Positions 17,848 to 27,243 of a DNA stretch of 34,441 nt are shown here, in pieces. The notes beneath the pieces were generated by a model. The model made no database searches. It was not told where the DNA came from and saw only the letters and a list, made by a program, of their open reading frames with translations. A program made the translations under genes and the position numbers. Position 1 is the stretch's first letter, and each line of letters opens with the position of its first letter. This DNA comes from Tannerellaceae bacterium (GTDB taxonomy: Bacteria > Bacteroidota > Bacteroidia > Bacteroidales > Tannerellaceae). The stretch covers positions 1-34,441 of the forward strand of contig JAJQEE010000167.1 in assembly GCA_021201865.1 (NCBI GenBank). Reading direction: 5' to 3'.

Positions 17848-19314
17848 ATGCAGGTGGTTAGCTTTCAAAGGGTACGTAGCTCTCCGTTTTTGCGGCAGGT
17901 GTTGAAGGGGACATTTTTACTTACGGCAGGTTCTGTTATTTCCAAAGGACTGTTAGCCCTGGCTTATATTATTCTTGCCCGTATCCTGACCACCAGTGAA
18001 TATGGGGAATATGGTATTCTCCGCTCCACGATGGATAATTTACTTGTCTTTGCCTCTATGGGTATAGGTTTGACAACAACTAAATATATTTCCGAATTAA
18101 AGCATACGGATAAATCAGCCGCTTCCTCTATTTTGGGAACCTCCCTGGGGCTGGTATTTGTATTGAGTTTTATCGTTTTCCTGACTCTTCTTATTTTTTC
18201 AACTCCTGTTTCGACCGGAATCTTAAAAAATGAGAGTCTTACATATCCGTTGATCATAGCGGGAGGTATATTGATTTTTATTTCATTAAACAGTATTCAG
18301 TCCGGAGCTTTGCTTGGTTTGCAAAGCTACAGGGATATTTCAGTTGTTCATATTGTTCAGGGAATTTTGTTGTTTGCAGGTCTGTGTATTGGAGGATATT
18401 ACCACGGCGTAACGGGGGCCATCACCGGTAACCTGTTGGGTATGGTAGTCCTCTACTTCTTTACTCATCATCTTTTGATCAGGAGATGTAAAACAGAGGG
18501 GATCCATATTTCTTTTCATGACTGGAGGAAGTATACGAAACTCATTTATAAATTTGCCATTCCTGCTTCACTCAGTACTTTTATTGTAGCTCCTACTATC
18601 TGGATCTTAAACACCATGTTGGTGAATCAACCTAATGGATACTATCAGTTAGGGTTATATAGCGCGGTCATTATTTTTACAATGGCTATTCAAATGTTAA
18701 ACGGGTCTATCGGAAATGTACTGTTACCTATGTTTTTGGCAGATAAAACCGCATTAAGCCATAAGAAAGCATTCGTCAATTATTTCGGTACCTGGATCAT
18801 AACCATTCTTTTGTCAATCCCTTTGATTGTTTTTCCGGAACTGGTCAGTTTTATTTTAGGAAATAAATATCCGGTTGATTCGATCCGGACTATTTTGTTC
18901 CTTTCTATCTTTTCTACTATTATTATTGCACATAAACAAGGAATAGCACGTGATTTAATCATAAAAAACAAAATGTGGCTGAGTGTCTTTAGTATGGGGT
19001 TATGGGCAGTTTCTACATTTCTGTTATTTACCTTGTTAAAGGGATACGGGGCGATGGGTTTTGCATGGTCCTATTGCCTTGGATATATTATAAACTATTT
19101 ATTATTCACCCCGTTTTTTATCTATAAAAAGATCTCTCCCGCTTATATCTTTTACAATAAATGGGTGGTGGGCGTATGGATATGGATCCTGTTATTAACA
19201 GCAATAAACTTTTCTACTTCTGCTTATTTTCTCAGGCTTTTTTCTTTGCCTGTTATAGGCTTATTTCCATGGCTTATTCATCGTCTGTATGGTGAGATCT
19301 GTAAAAACGAATAA
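17848..19314 (+). CDS. wzx: Wzx-type oligosaccharide flippase (MOP superfamily)
   Basis: Moves the lipid-linked repeat unit across the inner membrane. The 488-residue protein has about 12-14 hydrophobic helices, a positively charged N-terminal turn (RSSPFLRQVLKGTFLLTAGS) and the family-like ILARILTTSEYGEYGILRST just after the first helix. An alternative is a lipopolysaccharide O-unit transporter of another MOP branch, but the surrounding Wzy/Wza/Wzc-like genes favour Wzx. It is intact, unlike several neighbours, and lies 21 bp after the dehydrogenase gene. Confidence 0.85.
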   Translation: MQVVSFQRVRSSPFLRQVLKGTFLLTAGSVISKGLLALAYIILARILTTSEYGEYGILRSTMDNLLVFASMGIGLTTTKYISELKHTDKSAASSILGTSLGLVFVLSFIVFLTLLIFSTPVSTGILKNESLTYPLIIAGGILIFISLNSIQSGALLGLQSYRDISVVHIVQGILLFAGLCIGGYYHGVTGAITGNLLGMVVLYFFTHHLLIRRCKTEGIHISFHDWRKYTKLIYKFAIPASLSTFIVAPTIWILNTMLVNQPNGYYQLGLYSAVIIFTMAIQMLNGSIGNVLLPMFLADKTALSHKKAFVNYFGTWIITILLSIPLIVFPELVSFILGNKYPVDSIRTILFLSIFSTIIIAHKQGIARDLIIKNKMWLSVFSMGLWAVSTFLLFTLLKGYGAMGFAWSYCLGYIINYLLFTPFFIYKKISPAYIFYNKWVVGVWIWILLLTAINFSTSAYFLRLFSLPVIGLFPWLIHRLYGEICKNE

Positions 19315-19330
19315 CGGTTCAGGAAGAAAA

Positions 19331-20437
19331 ATGAAGATTGTTTATCATGGATATTATGGAGCGAGAAACTCCGGGGATGATGCTTTTGTAGAAGTGGCTT
19401 CCTGGGGTGCAGAGAAATTCTGGGACGGAAGGGAACATCTTTTTTATGCCTCTGAACTTCCGGTTTTATATCGAACCGGGGTCCGGTATCTGGCTCCTCA
19501 TAAAAACTATTTCACTTTTACACAGGCATTATACGAATTATATAAGAGTGATCTGTTTATTTCAGCAGGTGGATCTACTTTTCATTCCTCCCTGAGTAAA
19601 ACTGATCTGCGCTTATATGCAAAAATGAAAAAAAGATTTTTCCCGAAAGGAAAGGCCGGAGCCATAGGAATTTCATTAGGTCCTTATCGAAACAGTCAGG
19701 CTGAAAAGGATACGATCGCTTATTTGAAGCAGTTAGATTTCCTGACTTTAAGAGATCAGTATTCGTATGAATTAGCCAATAGCTATGATCTGCCTTATCA
19801 GCCTGTCAACGCGTTTGATCTGGCAGCTTTGCTTCCGGAAATATATCCGGTAAAGATTTTACCTGCTCCGGCAGAACGGCAAAAAATTGTCGGGATCAGT
19901 GTCTGTAATTATGAAAGTTATGTAGGAGGTGATGAGCTCCAGGAAGAAAAGAGAAACCTGTTTGTGTATGAGCTGATAAAAAGACTACAGGCCAATCCGG
20001 CGATCAAGTTCCGGTTCTTTGTTTTTAACGGGAATCCGCAGGTCGGGGATGCGAAATTGACCTATCAGTTCATTAACTCCTTCGTAGCCGGAAAACAGAT
20101 AGATTACGACATTATTCCTTACCAGGCCAATGTGAAAAGTACGTTTAACTATATCAGCGAATGTGACCTGATGATCGCCATTCGTCTGCATGCCGCCATA
20201 TTTGCCTGTTTTGCGCAAGTCCCTTTTCTGTTATTAGAGTACCACCGTAAATGTTCGGATTTCCTGGATGATGTCGGACAGGATAAGAAGTACCGGGTAT
20301 ATGACGCAGATAGAAATGTAGAAGAGGTCCTGGATGAGGTCCATCAGATCTTATTTAATCGTTCTTATATCTCTCCCTCTTCCCTAAACGAAGTGAAAGA
20401 AAAAGCATTACGAAACTTTCTAAATGTACAGGTATGA
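19331..20437 (+). CDS. Polysaccharide pyruvyl transferase family protein
   Basis: Probably adds a pyruvate ketal to a sugar of the repeat unit using phosphoenolpyruvate. Family signs (PF04230) are YHGYYGARNSGDDAFVEV at the start, LFISAGGSTFH, GISLGPYRN, and the C-terminal IAIRLHAAIFACFAQVPFLL with its conserved Arg-Leu-His. The ATG at 19331 was preferred over an upstream in-frame ATG (19289): it follows an AGGAAG stretch and begins the conserved strand directly, and the upstream one lies inside the flippase gene. The product has 368 residues. Its stop overlaps the next gene's start (ATGA). Some family members have other roles, such as CsaB-type S-layer anchoring, so the substrate is open. Confidence 0.82.
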   Translation: MKIVYHGYYGARNSGDDAFVEVASWGAEKFWDGREHLFYASELPVLYRTGVRYLAPHKNYFTFTQALYELYKSDLFISAGGSTFHSSLSKTDLRLYAKMKKRFFPKGKAGAIGISLGPYRNSQAEKDTIAYLKQLDFLTLRDQYSYELANSYDLPYQPVNAFDLAALLPEIYPVKILPAPAERQKIVGISVCNYESYVGGDELQEEKRNLFVYELIKRLQANPAIKFRFFVFNGNPQVGDAKLTYQFINSFVAGKQIDYDIIPYQANVKSTFNYISECDLMIAIRLHAAIFACFAQVPFLLLEYHRKCSDFLDDVGQDKKYRVYDADRNVEEVLDEVHQILFNRSYISPSSLNEVKEKALRNFLNVQV

Positions 20438-21297
20438 TTTCTGTAGTGATTCCCCTATATAATAAAGAAAAAAGTATTTTATCAACGGTTCAGTCTGTTC
20501 TGAAACAAACCTATCCGGACTTTGAACTGATCATCGTAAATGATGGTTCCACAGATAATAGTTTGAAGGTCGTAAAAACCATCGAAGATGAGCGTGTCAA
20601 AATAGTGGATAAAGAAAATGGGGGCGTTTCCAGTGCCCGGAATGCCGGGATCCTTGCATCCGGAAACAACTACATCGCTTTTCTGGATGGGGATGATCTC
20701 TGGTGCGAATATCATCTGGAAACGATTGTTGATTTGATCAGCTCCTATCCATCTTCCGAAGTCGCAGGATATGGAACCCGTTTTTACAAATCCGGAGGCA
20801 GCGGGCAAGGTGGCTATATAAAGCGTGATAAACACTATCTCCTGGAGAACTATTTTGCCAGCCAGGCTACTCCCAGGCCACTCTTCAACTCTTCCTCCTT
20901 TGCGATCAGAAAAGATATTCTGGCAGAGACAGGGCTGTTTAATGAACGTTTATCCTATGGAGAAGATGTCGAATTCTGGTACCGGGTTTTCAGGAAGTAT
21001 AAATTGGCTATGAGTGAAAGTATTACTTCTACCTATCAGCTTCAGGCAGAGAACCGGAGTGTACACCGGATCATGCCTATTCACAAAAGATTCCATGAAT
21101 TTGACTATAAAAACGCATCGAAGCAGGAGGTGGCTTATCTGGATAAATTAGTTGCCCTTTTAGTGTTGGATTATTCCATGCAACGGGATTATAAAACAGT
21201 TGCACAAATATTAAAAATGTATGTGGACAGAATCCCTTTCTTCCCTACCTATTATCTCCAATTGATGCTGAAAAAGATAAAGAAGGAAAAAGTATAA
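20434..21297 (+). CDS. Glycosyltransferase family 2
   Basis: Inverting GT-A transferase that adds one sugar of the repeat unit. The 287-residue protein begins MISVVIPLYNKEKSILSTVQ and has IIVNDGSTDNSL, ENGGVSSARNAGI and the metal-binding LDGDDLW. The later GEDVEFWYRVF is the usual acceptor-side ED motif. The start overlaps the pyruvyl transferase stop by 4 bp. Donor and acceptor sugars cannot be inferred. Confidence 0.9.
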   Translation: MISVVIPLYNKEKSILSTVQSVLKQTYPDFELIIVNDGSTDNSLKVVKTIEDERVKIVDKENGGVSSARNAGILASGNNYIAFLDGDDLWCEYHLETIVDLISSYPSSEVAGYGTRFYKSGGSGQGGYIKRDKHYLLENYFASQATPRPLFNSSSFAIRKDILAETGLFNERLSYGEDVEFWYRVFRKYKLAMSESITSTYQLQAENRSVHRIMPIHKRFHEFDYKNASKQEVAYLDKLVALLVLDYSMQRDYKTVAQILKMYVDRIPFFPTYYLQLMLKKIKKEKV

Positions 21298-21323
21298 AAG
21301 TATATACACAGGTATAGTAAAAA

Positions 21324-22378
21324 ATGAAGATCCTCATTTTCACTAAATATACGGAAAAGGGTGCCAGCAGTAGAATGAGAAGCTATCAGTATATCTCTTA
21401 TTTACAGGAAAACGGAATAGATGTAACCGTATCCCCTCTGTTCCCGGATGAATATCTGGACCAGCTATATAATGTAGGAAAGGTTTCCAGAAAATTGATC
21501 GCCAGATCCTATATCCGGAGATTGATTCAATTATTTTCGGTATCCCGGTATGATAAGATCATCATAGAGAAGGAACTTTTTCCCTATCTGCCAGCCTGGG
21601 CGGAGATCTTATTGGGCAAGTTGGGAATCCGGTATATGGTTGACTATGATGATGCGATCTTTCATAACTATGATCTGCATCCCAAAGGAGTGATCCGCTT
21701 TTTTTAGGAAATAAAATAAAGGATGTGATCCGTTCCGGATCACTGGTCACAGTGGGAAATCAATATCTGGCAGAATACGCGGAGAAGGCGGGAGCCACCG
21801 CTATCCGGATCATTCCAACCACGATTGACCTGGAACGGTATCACACCAAATCCGAATATGCAAATGAATCGCCTGTGATTGGTTGGATCGGGACAGCTTC
21901 TACGCTGAAATATCTTTCCCTTTTAAAAGAAGAGTTGCGTTACCTGATTGATAAATATAATGTAAAGATCTATATCATAGGTGCCAAAGAATCCTTAGAA
22001 TTAGGAAAGAATGAGTATCATATCGATTGGAGCCTGGATACGGAAGTCCCCTCCATCCTTCAGTTTGATATTGGAATCATGCCATTGGCCAACTCCCCCT
22101 GGGCAAAAGGAAAATGTGCCTATAAACTGATCCAGTATATGGCTTGCGGAATTCCCGTGATTGCCTCTCCCGTTGGAATGAATAGTGAAGTGGTGTCTCC
22201 CGGAGCCAATGGATATCTGGCGCATGATCCTACTTCCTGGATTGAAAAATTAGAGATACTCATACAGGATCAGGCATTAAGAAAAAAGTTAGGATATCAG
22301 GGCAGAAAAGATGTGGAAGAGAAATTTACCCTGCAGGTAAACTCAGCGCATTATTTATCTTCTGTCCGGGCAATTTAA
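21324..22378 (+). CDS. Glycosyltransferase family 4-like, frameshifted
   Basis: Retaining GT-B transferase of the repeat unit. The N-terminal fragment begins MKILIFTKYTEKGASSRMRS and runs to VDYDDAIFHNYD; it stops at a 7-T run (21699-21705). Adding one T gives VIRFFLGNKIKDVIRSGSLV and joins the second fragment, which has VTVGNQYLAEYAEKAGATAI, PVIGWIGTASTLKYL and the donor-site region YKLIQYMACGIPVIASPVGM. Repaired length is 351 residues, normal for this type. A single-base error in the run is the likely cause. Confidence 0.85.
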
Positions 22379-22385
22379 TTTAATA

Positions 22386-23576
22386 ATGAAACAGATATTA
22401 ATACGTATTACTACTGTACCTATCTCCCTGGATAAACTTCTGGAGGGACAACTGTCTTTTATGAAAGAGCATTATGACGTGCTGGCGGTTTCCTCAGGAC
22501 AGGAACATTTAGATAAAGTAGGGGAAAAAGAAGGAGTAGCCACTTATTGCATAGAGATGAGTAGGAAAATCACTCCCCTGAAAGATCTGAAGGCTGTCTG
22601 GGAACATTACCGGCTTTTCCGGAAGCACCGGCCTTTTATCGTGCATACCCATACCCCTAAGGCTGGTATTGTGGGCATGCTGGCTGCCTGGCTGGCCGGA
22701 GTACCCAATCGTTTACATACGGTTGCCGGGCTTCCTCTGCTTGAAGCCCGCGGAATGAAAAGGACGCTCTTAAATGTGGTGGAAAAGGCTACTTATGCCT
22801 GTGCTACCCAAGTTTATCCCAATTCCAAAGGCTTAAAACAGATTATTCTCGATGCCGGTTTGTGTGGAGAAAATAAATTGAAAGTGATCGGAAACGGAAG
22901 TTCAAACGGGATTAACACTACTTATTTCGATCCTACCCAATTCCCGGAAGAACAAAGATCCACGGTCCGGGAAGAATTAGGGATCAGAGAAGAAGATTTC
23001 GTTTTTCTTTTTATCGGAAGATTGGTATCCGATAAAGGGATTAATGAACTGGTAAAAGCTTTTGAACGGTTGAACAGGGAATATAAAAATAGTAAACTGG
23101 TATTGGTGGGACCTTTGGAACCGGATCTGGATCCGCTGGCCGAGGATACCCTGCATCGAATAAAAGAGAACGGAGATATTCTTTCTGTGGGATATCAAAA
23201 AGACGTAAGGCCCTACTTACTGATAGCTGATCTTCTGGTATTTCCCAGTTATCGGGAGGGGTTTCCGAATGTGGTCATGCAGGCAGGAGCGATGGGGGTC
23301 CCGGCTATTGTCACGGATATAAATGGCTGTAATGAGATTATTATCGATGAGAAGAATGGTATGATCATTCCTGTCAAGGACACGGACGCTATTTACCAAA
23401 AAATGAAAATGTTTATTGCAGATCCGGTTTTGGTGAAGCAACAAAGCGCTATGGCGAGGGATTTGATCCTATCCCGTTATGAACAGAAAAGGGTCTGGAA
23501 TGCATTATTAGAAGAATACAAATCACTTGAAAAAACTGTTCAGCATGTACAGGCATCTTGGGAAGCGGGTAATTGA
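22386..23576 (+). CDS. Glycosyltransferase family 4
   Basis: Retaining GT-B transferase, 396 residues. The acceptor half has VHTHTPKAGIVGMLAAWLAG and RLHTVAGLPLLEARG; the donor half has FLFIGRLVSDKGINELVKAF and FPSYREGFPNVVMQAGAMG. In the usual E-x7-E pair the second Glu is Gln here (VVMQAG); I recall this in other Bacteroidetes capsule enzymes, so it need not mean loss of activity. It starts 7 bp after the previous glycosyltransferase and its end overlaps the next start by 32 bp. Confidence 0.9.
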   Translation: MKQILIRITTVPISLDKLLEGQLSFMKEHYDVLAVSSGQEHLDKVGEKEGVATYCIEMSRKITPLKDLKAVWEHYRLFRKHRPFIVHTHTPKAGIVGMLAAWLAGVPNRLHTVAGLPLLEARGMKRTLLNVVEKATYACATQVYPNSKGLKQIILDAGLCGENKLKVIGNGSSNGINTTYFDPTQFPEEQRSTVREELGIREEDFVFLFIGRLVSDKGINELVKAFERLNREYKNSKLVLVGPLEPDLDPLAEDTLHRIKENGDILSVGYQKDVRPYLLIADLLVFPSYREGFPNVVMQAGAMGVPAIVTDINGCNEIIIDEKNGMIIPVKDTDAIYQKMKMFIADPVLVKQQSAMARDLILSRYEQKRVWNALLEEYKSLEKTVQHVQASWEAGN

Positions 23577-24153
23577 CCTGATTTTATCTGTAAGCATTTT
23601 TATTTTATTATCTCCTTTGTTTGTAGTTGTCACTCTTCTTTTGTGGCTGGCGAATCAGGGAAGCCCTTTTTTCCTGCAATTGCGTCCGGGCAAAGATGAA
23701 AGGTTGTTCTATATTATCAAGTTTAAAACCATGCATGACAAAAAGGACCCGGATGGAAATTTATTACCGGACGCCGAACGATTGACAAAGGCCGGACGTT
23801 TTATACGCCGGACCTCCTTAGATGAGATCCCACAGTTATTAAATGTGATCAAAGGAGATATGAGTCTGGTAGGTCCCCGTCCTTTATTGCCGGAGTACCT
23901 GGCCAGGTATAATGAACAGCAAAAACGGAGGCATGAAGTAAGACCGGGGATTACGGGTTGGGCACAGATCAATGGCCGGAATAGGATTTCCTGGGAAAAG
24001 AAATTTGAAATGGATGTATGGTATGTAGACCATTTATCCCTGATGACAGACATAAAAATCCTGTTTTCTACGATTAAAAAGGTGGTTGTCAGAGAGGGAA
24101 TCTCTTCTGCTACCTCTGTGACGATGGAACCTTTTACAGGAGAACATGGATAA
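23545..24153 (+). CDS. Initiating phosphoglycosyltransferase (PglC-type sugar transferase)
   Basis: Starts repeat-unit assembly by moving a sugar-1-phosphate from a UDP-sugar onto undecaprenyl phosphate. The small form (202 residues) has one re-entrant hydrophobic helix (about 10-36) and the core motifs KFKTM (59-63), the catalytic Asp93-Glu94 in RRTSLDEIPQLLNV, and LVGPRPLLPEYL (108-119). The ATG at 23545 was chosen over an in-frame TTG at 23527, since KRVIDLILS is the usual N-terminus. Adjacent PglD- and PglE-like genes mirror the Campylobacter pglC-D-E set and suggest a diNAc-bacillosamine-like first sugar (inference). Confidence 0.92.
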   Translation: MYRHLGKRVIDLILSVSIFILLSPLFVVVTLLLWLANQGSPFFLQLRPGKDERLFYIIKFKTMHDKKDPDGNLLPDAERLTKAGRFIRRTSLDEIPQLLNVIKGDMSLVGPRPLLPEYLARYNEQQKRRHEVRPGITGWAQINGRNRISWEKKFEMDVWYVDHLSLMTDIKILFSTIKKVVVREGISSATSVTMEPFTGEHG

Positions 24154-24179
24154 AAATAAACGATAACATACCTTCCTGA

Positions 24180-25399
24180 ATGTATAAACATATTCTTACT
24201 CAACACACGTTGCTGGATGTAGCGGTTCTCCTGCTATATCTATATGGAATCCTGCTTTTAGCCAGAAAATTCAGAGAGATCCATCCACGTTACCTGCGTT
24301 TTTTTCTTCTGATAGGGGTGGAACATCTGTTTTTCACCTTTAGTTATTACTATTATTCATTAGGAAATGTGGCGGATAGTGTAGGATATTATCGTACGGT
24401 TTATTTCCTGACTGACTCCTGGAAGGATGTCTTTGGTCAGGGTACGCTATTTATCTATTTTACACTTTATCCGTTGATTAAGGTTTTACATCTTACCTAT
24501 TTGTCCTGTTTTCTTGTTTATTCATTTATTGGTCTGTTAGGATTCTATTATCTGTTGAAAATGGCCATTCACATAAATAATAATCACTGGAGCAATTGGT
24601 ATTATATTTTACTTCTGCCGAATCTCCATTTCTGGACCAATGCATTAGGGAAAGATTCCCTGATATTCTATGGTATTGCCGGCATTACTTACTGTTTATA
24701 TTTTAAAAAGAAATGGATCAGTTTTTTATTTCCTGTCCTGGTGGTTGGTTTTGTAAGGATCCATGTCTTATTCTTTATATTAATTGCTTTGGCAATTAAC
24801 TATTTTATTTTGTCTAAAAAATTCAGAACTGGCCAGCGCATCCTGATGGCTGCTGTTTTTATACTTTCTATTTATCTTTTATTCCCTTTTTTGCACAGCG
24901 GGTGGGACTTTCAGAAGAAAATAGTCTGGAAGAGCGGATTGAACAGATGCAGAATGTAAATCAGGCCGGAACGACTTCGGTGAATATGGCAGATAGTAAC
25001 TTACTGGTAAGATGGAATTCTTATTTTTTCCGTCCCTTCTTTTACGATGCTCATAATATGTTGGCCATGGTGGCTTCTATGGAGAATGTTGCCTGGATCA
25101 TTATGTTCATTTTCATTCTTCTGTATACAAAGAGGAACTGGTTCTATCTGAAGCAAAATCCGTTCTTCATTTTCTGCCTGCTTGCCATTTTTATTGTCTC
25201 TTTTCCCTCTGTCCTGATCCTGACGAATCTGGGAATTGCACTCCGGCAGAAAATGATGGTTTTTCCGTTTGTGTTTGTTTTTCTGATAGCCCTGAATAAA
25301 TACTATCAGTTGGAAAAAAGAGAAAGTATTCCGCTATTTATTATTCCTATTAATATTTCCCTATGTATTTATACGGTGCCGGAGGACATGCCAAGGTGA
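24180..25399 (+). CDS. Wzy-like polysaccharide polymerase (EpsG/O-antigen polymerase type), frameshifted
   Basis: A polytopic membrane protein, about ten helices after repair, with a large polar loop between late helices. Position in the operon between the initiating transferase and sugar-modification genes fits a Wzy polymerase that joins flipped repeat units. Sequence such as [14 protein letters not shown] and [20 protein letters not shown] is typical of EpsG-like polymerases. The first fragment ends 24959; the second begins 24902. Adding one T to a 6-T run (24887-24892) joins them as [20 protein letters not shown], giving 406 residues. The end overlaps the next gene by 37 bp, so the last dozen residues may be affected by another small error. 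Assigned by topology and context rather than catalytic motif. Confidence 0.72.
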
Positions 25400-25950
25400 T
25401 CATAGATATACTGAAGTCTTTAAAGAAAGAACTACAGGGTATTTTTGATGATCATACGGAAGTTACAGATCTGTTAGGGATCCCGGTTCTCTCTTCTGAA
25501 AAAGTCCGGGGCCCCTTGATGATCAGTATAGGGAATAACCTGGTACGGAAAAGACTGGCGGAGAAACTGGACCGTTACCATTTTGAAACATTGGTTTCCC
25601 CATTCGCCTGGATGTCTGATCTCTCTGCGATAGCTACAGGAAGTGTCGTGATGCCGGGCGTGATGGTCCAGCCTTGTGTCCGTATAGGAAAACATTGTAT
25701 TCTCAATACCTCCTCCGTCATAGAACACGATTGTGAGATCGCAGATTACGCACATATCTCTCCGCATGCCACTTTATGCGGAAATGTACAGGTCGGGGAA
25801 GGAAGTTGGATCGGTGCAGGCGCTGTTATTTTACCGGGAGTAAAAATCGGTCCATGGAGTGTTGTAGGAGCCGGATCGGTAGTAACCAAAGATATTCCCG
25901 GACATGTGGTTGCAGTAGGTAATTATTGTAGAGTAATAAAAAAGATTTAA
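25363..25950 (+). CDS. Sugar O-/N-acetyltransferase, PglD/NeuD-like left-handed beta-helix protein
   Basis: Acetyl-CoA-dependent transfer to an amino sugar nucleotide. The N-terminal part has a Rossmann-like start [16 protein letters not shown]; from about residue 95 hexapeptide repeats dominate ([63 protein letters not shown]). His126 in [10 protein letters not shown] and His134 in the HISP stretch correspond to the conserved His pair in PglD-type enzymes. At 195 residues it matches PglD. Neighbouring PglC- and PglE-like genes favour acetylation of a UDP-4-amino sugar. Confidence 0.87.
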   Translation: MYLYGAGGHAKVIIDILKSLKKELQGIFDDHTEVTDLLGIPVLSSEKVRGPLMISIGNNLVRKRLAEKLDRYHFETLVSPFAWMSDLSAIATGSVVMPGVMVQPCVRIGKHCILNTSSVIEHDCEIADYAHISPHATLCGNVQVGEGSWIGAGAVILPGVKIGPWSVVGAGSVVTKDIPGHVVAVGNYCRVIKKI

Positions 25951-25971
25951 CAAGAAATATCCTTTTAATGT

Positions 25972-27243
25972 ATGCGTGAACAAATTTACTTGTCACTGGC
26001 TCATATGTCTGGCTATGAGCAGGAGTTTATTGCAGAAGCATTCAGGACCAATTGGGTTGTCCCTTTGGGGCCGAATGTGGATGCTTTTGAAAAAGATCTC
26101 TCTTTATACCTGGGAAATGCCAGGCCGGTCGTTGCTTTGTCCTCAGGTACGGCAGCTATTCATTTAGCCCTACTGCTAAGTGGAGTGAAAGCCGGAGATG
26201 AAGTCATATGCCAGTCATTTACTTTCGCCGCTTCAGCTTACCCTATTGTATACCAGCAGGCAACTCCTATATTTGTAGATAGTGAGAGCGACACCTGGAA
26301 TATGGATCCTCACTGGTTTAGAAAAGCAATAGAAGACCGTTTGGAAAAAACAGGAAAGGTACCCAAAGCCGTTATTCCCGTACATCTGTATGGGATGCCT
26401 GCCCAAATGGATGAAATCGGGTCTATTGCAGAGGAATATGGTTTGATTGTGATTGAAGATGCCGCGGAAGCCCTGGGTTCGGAATATAAAGGAATCAAAT
26501 GCGGAACATTCGGAAGATTGGCCGCTCTCTCCTTTAACGGGAATAAGATCATTACCACATCAGGTGGAGGCGCATTGATCTGCCGGACTCCGGAAGATGT
26601 ACGGGAAACTATCTTCTATTCTACCCAGGCCCGGGATGACGCGCCCTATTACCAGCATTCCCGGATCGGATATAATTATCGCATGAGTAATATCTGCGCA
26701 GGGATCGGGCGGGGACAGATGAAAGTGCTGGACCAGCATGTTACCCGCCGGCGCAGGATACATGATTTATATAAAGAATTATTTTCCGGTGTGGAAGGTC
26801 TTACCATCCAGGAGAATCCCTCCCCGGACTACCATTCGAATTTCTGGCTTACCTGTATCCTGCTCGATCCGGAAGTGACAGGGGTCACTCCTGAAATGGC
26901 CCGTCAGTATCTGGCCGGACACGGAATAGAAAGCCGCCCTCTCTGGAAACCGATGCATTTACAACCCGTTTTTTCCGCCAGCCCTTTTTATGGCGATGGA
27001 ACTGCGGAGAGATTATTTGAGACAGGCCTCTGCCTGCCTTCCGGTTCAGCATTAACCGATGAACAGATCCGGTATGTTGCGGAATGCCTGATGACTTGTA
27101 TGGAAGAGAATAAAAAGAACCCTGTGCGTGTAAAAAGACTACGATCTGGTTTATTAAGAACAAATAAAAAGAAAAAGAAAGATGAGACAATTACTTTATT
27201 ATACTCTATTTATCGGGTTATTAGTTGGATGTACTACTGCTAA
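25972..27243 (+). CDS. PLP-dependent sugar aminotransferase (DegT/DnrJ/EryC1, PglE-like)
   Basis: Transfers an amino group from glutamate to a UDP-4-keto sugar. SGTAA (58-62), the cofactor-binding EDAAEALGS (162-170) and the PLP lysine Lys192 in SFNGNKIITTSGGG are all visible; PVHLYGMPAQ and GYNYRMSN are family landmarks. The open frame is 423 residues, about 37 longer than PglE-type enzymes, and the extra C-terminus (Lys-rich, then SIYRVISWMYYC) overlaps the next gene by 62 bp. This suggests a missed stop near 27100-27170 caused by a small indel, or a true unusual extension. The 4-keto substrate would need a 4,6-dehydratase, which is not in the window. Confidence 0.9.
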   Translation: MREQIYLSLAHMSGYEQEFIAEAFRTNWVVPLGPNVDAFEKDLSLYLGNARPVVALSSGTAAIHLALLLSGVKAGDEVICQSFTFAASAYPIVYQQATPIFVDSESDTWNMDPHWFRKAIEDRLEKTGKVPKAVIPVHLYGMPAQMDEIGSIAEEYGLIVIEDAAEALGSEYKGIKCGTFGRLAALSFNGNKIITTSGGGALICRTPEDVRETIFYSTQARDDAPYYQHSRIGYNYRMSNICAGIGRGQMKVLDQHVTRRRRIHDLYKELFSGVEGLTIQENPSPDYHSNFWLTCILLDPEVTGVTPEMARQYLAGHGIESRPLWKPMHLQPVFSASPFYGDGTAERLFETGLCLPSGSALTDEQIRYVAECLMTCMEENKKNPVRVKRLRSGLLRTNKKKKKDETITLLYSIYRVISWMYYC

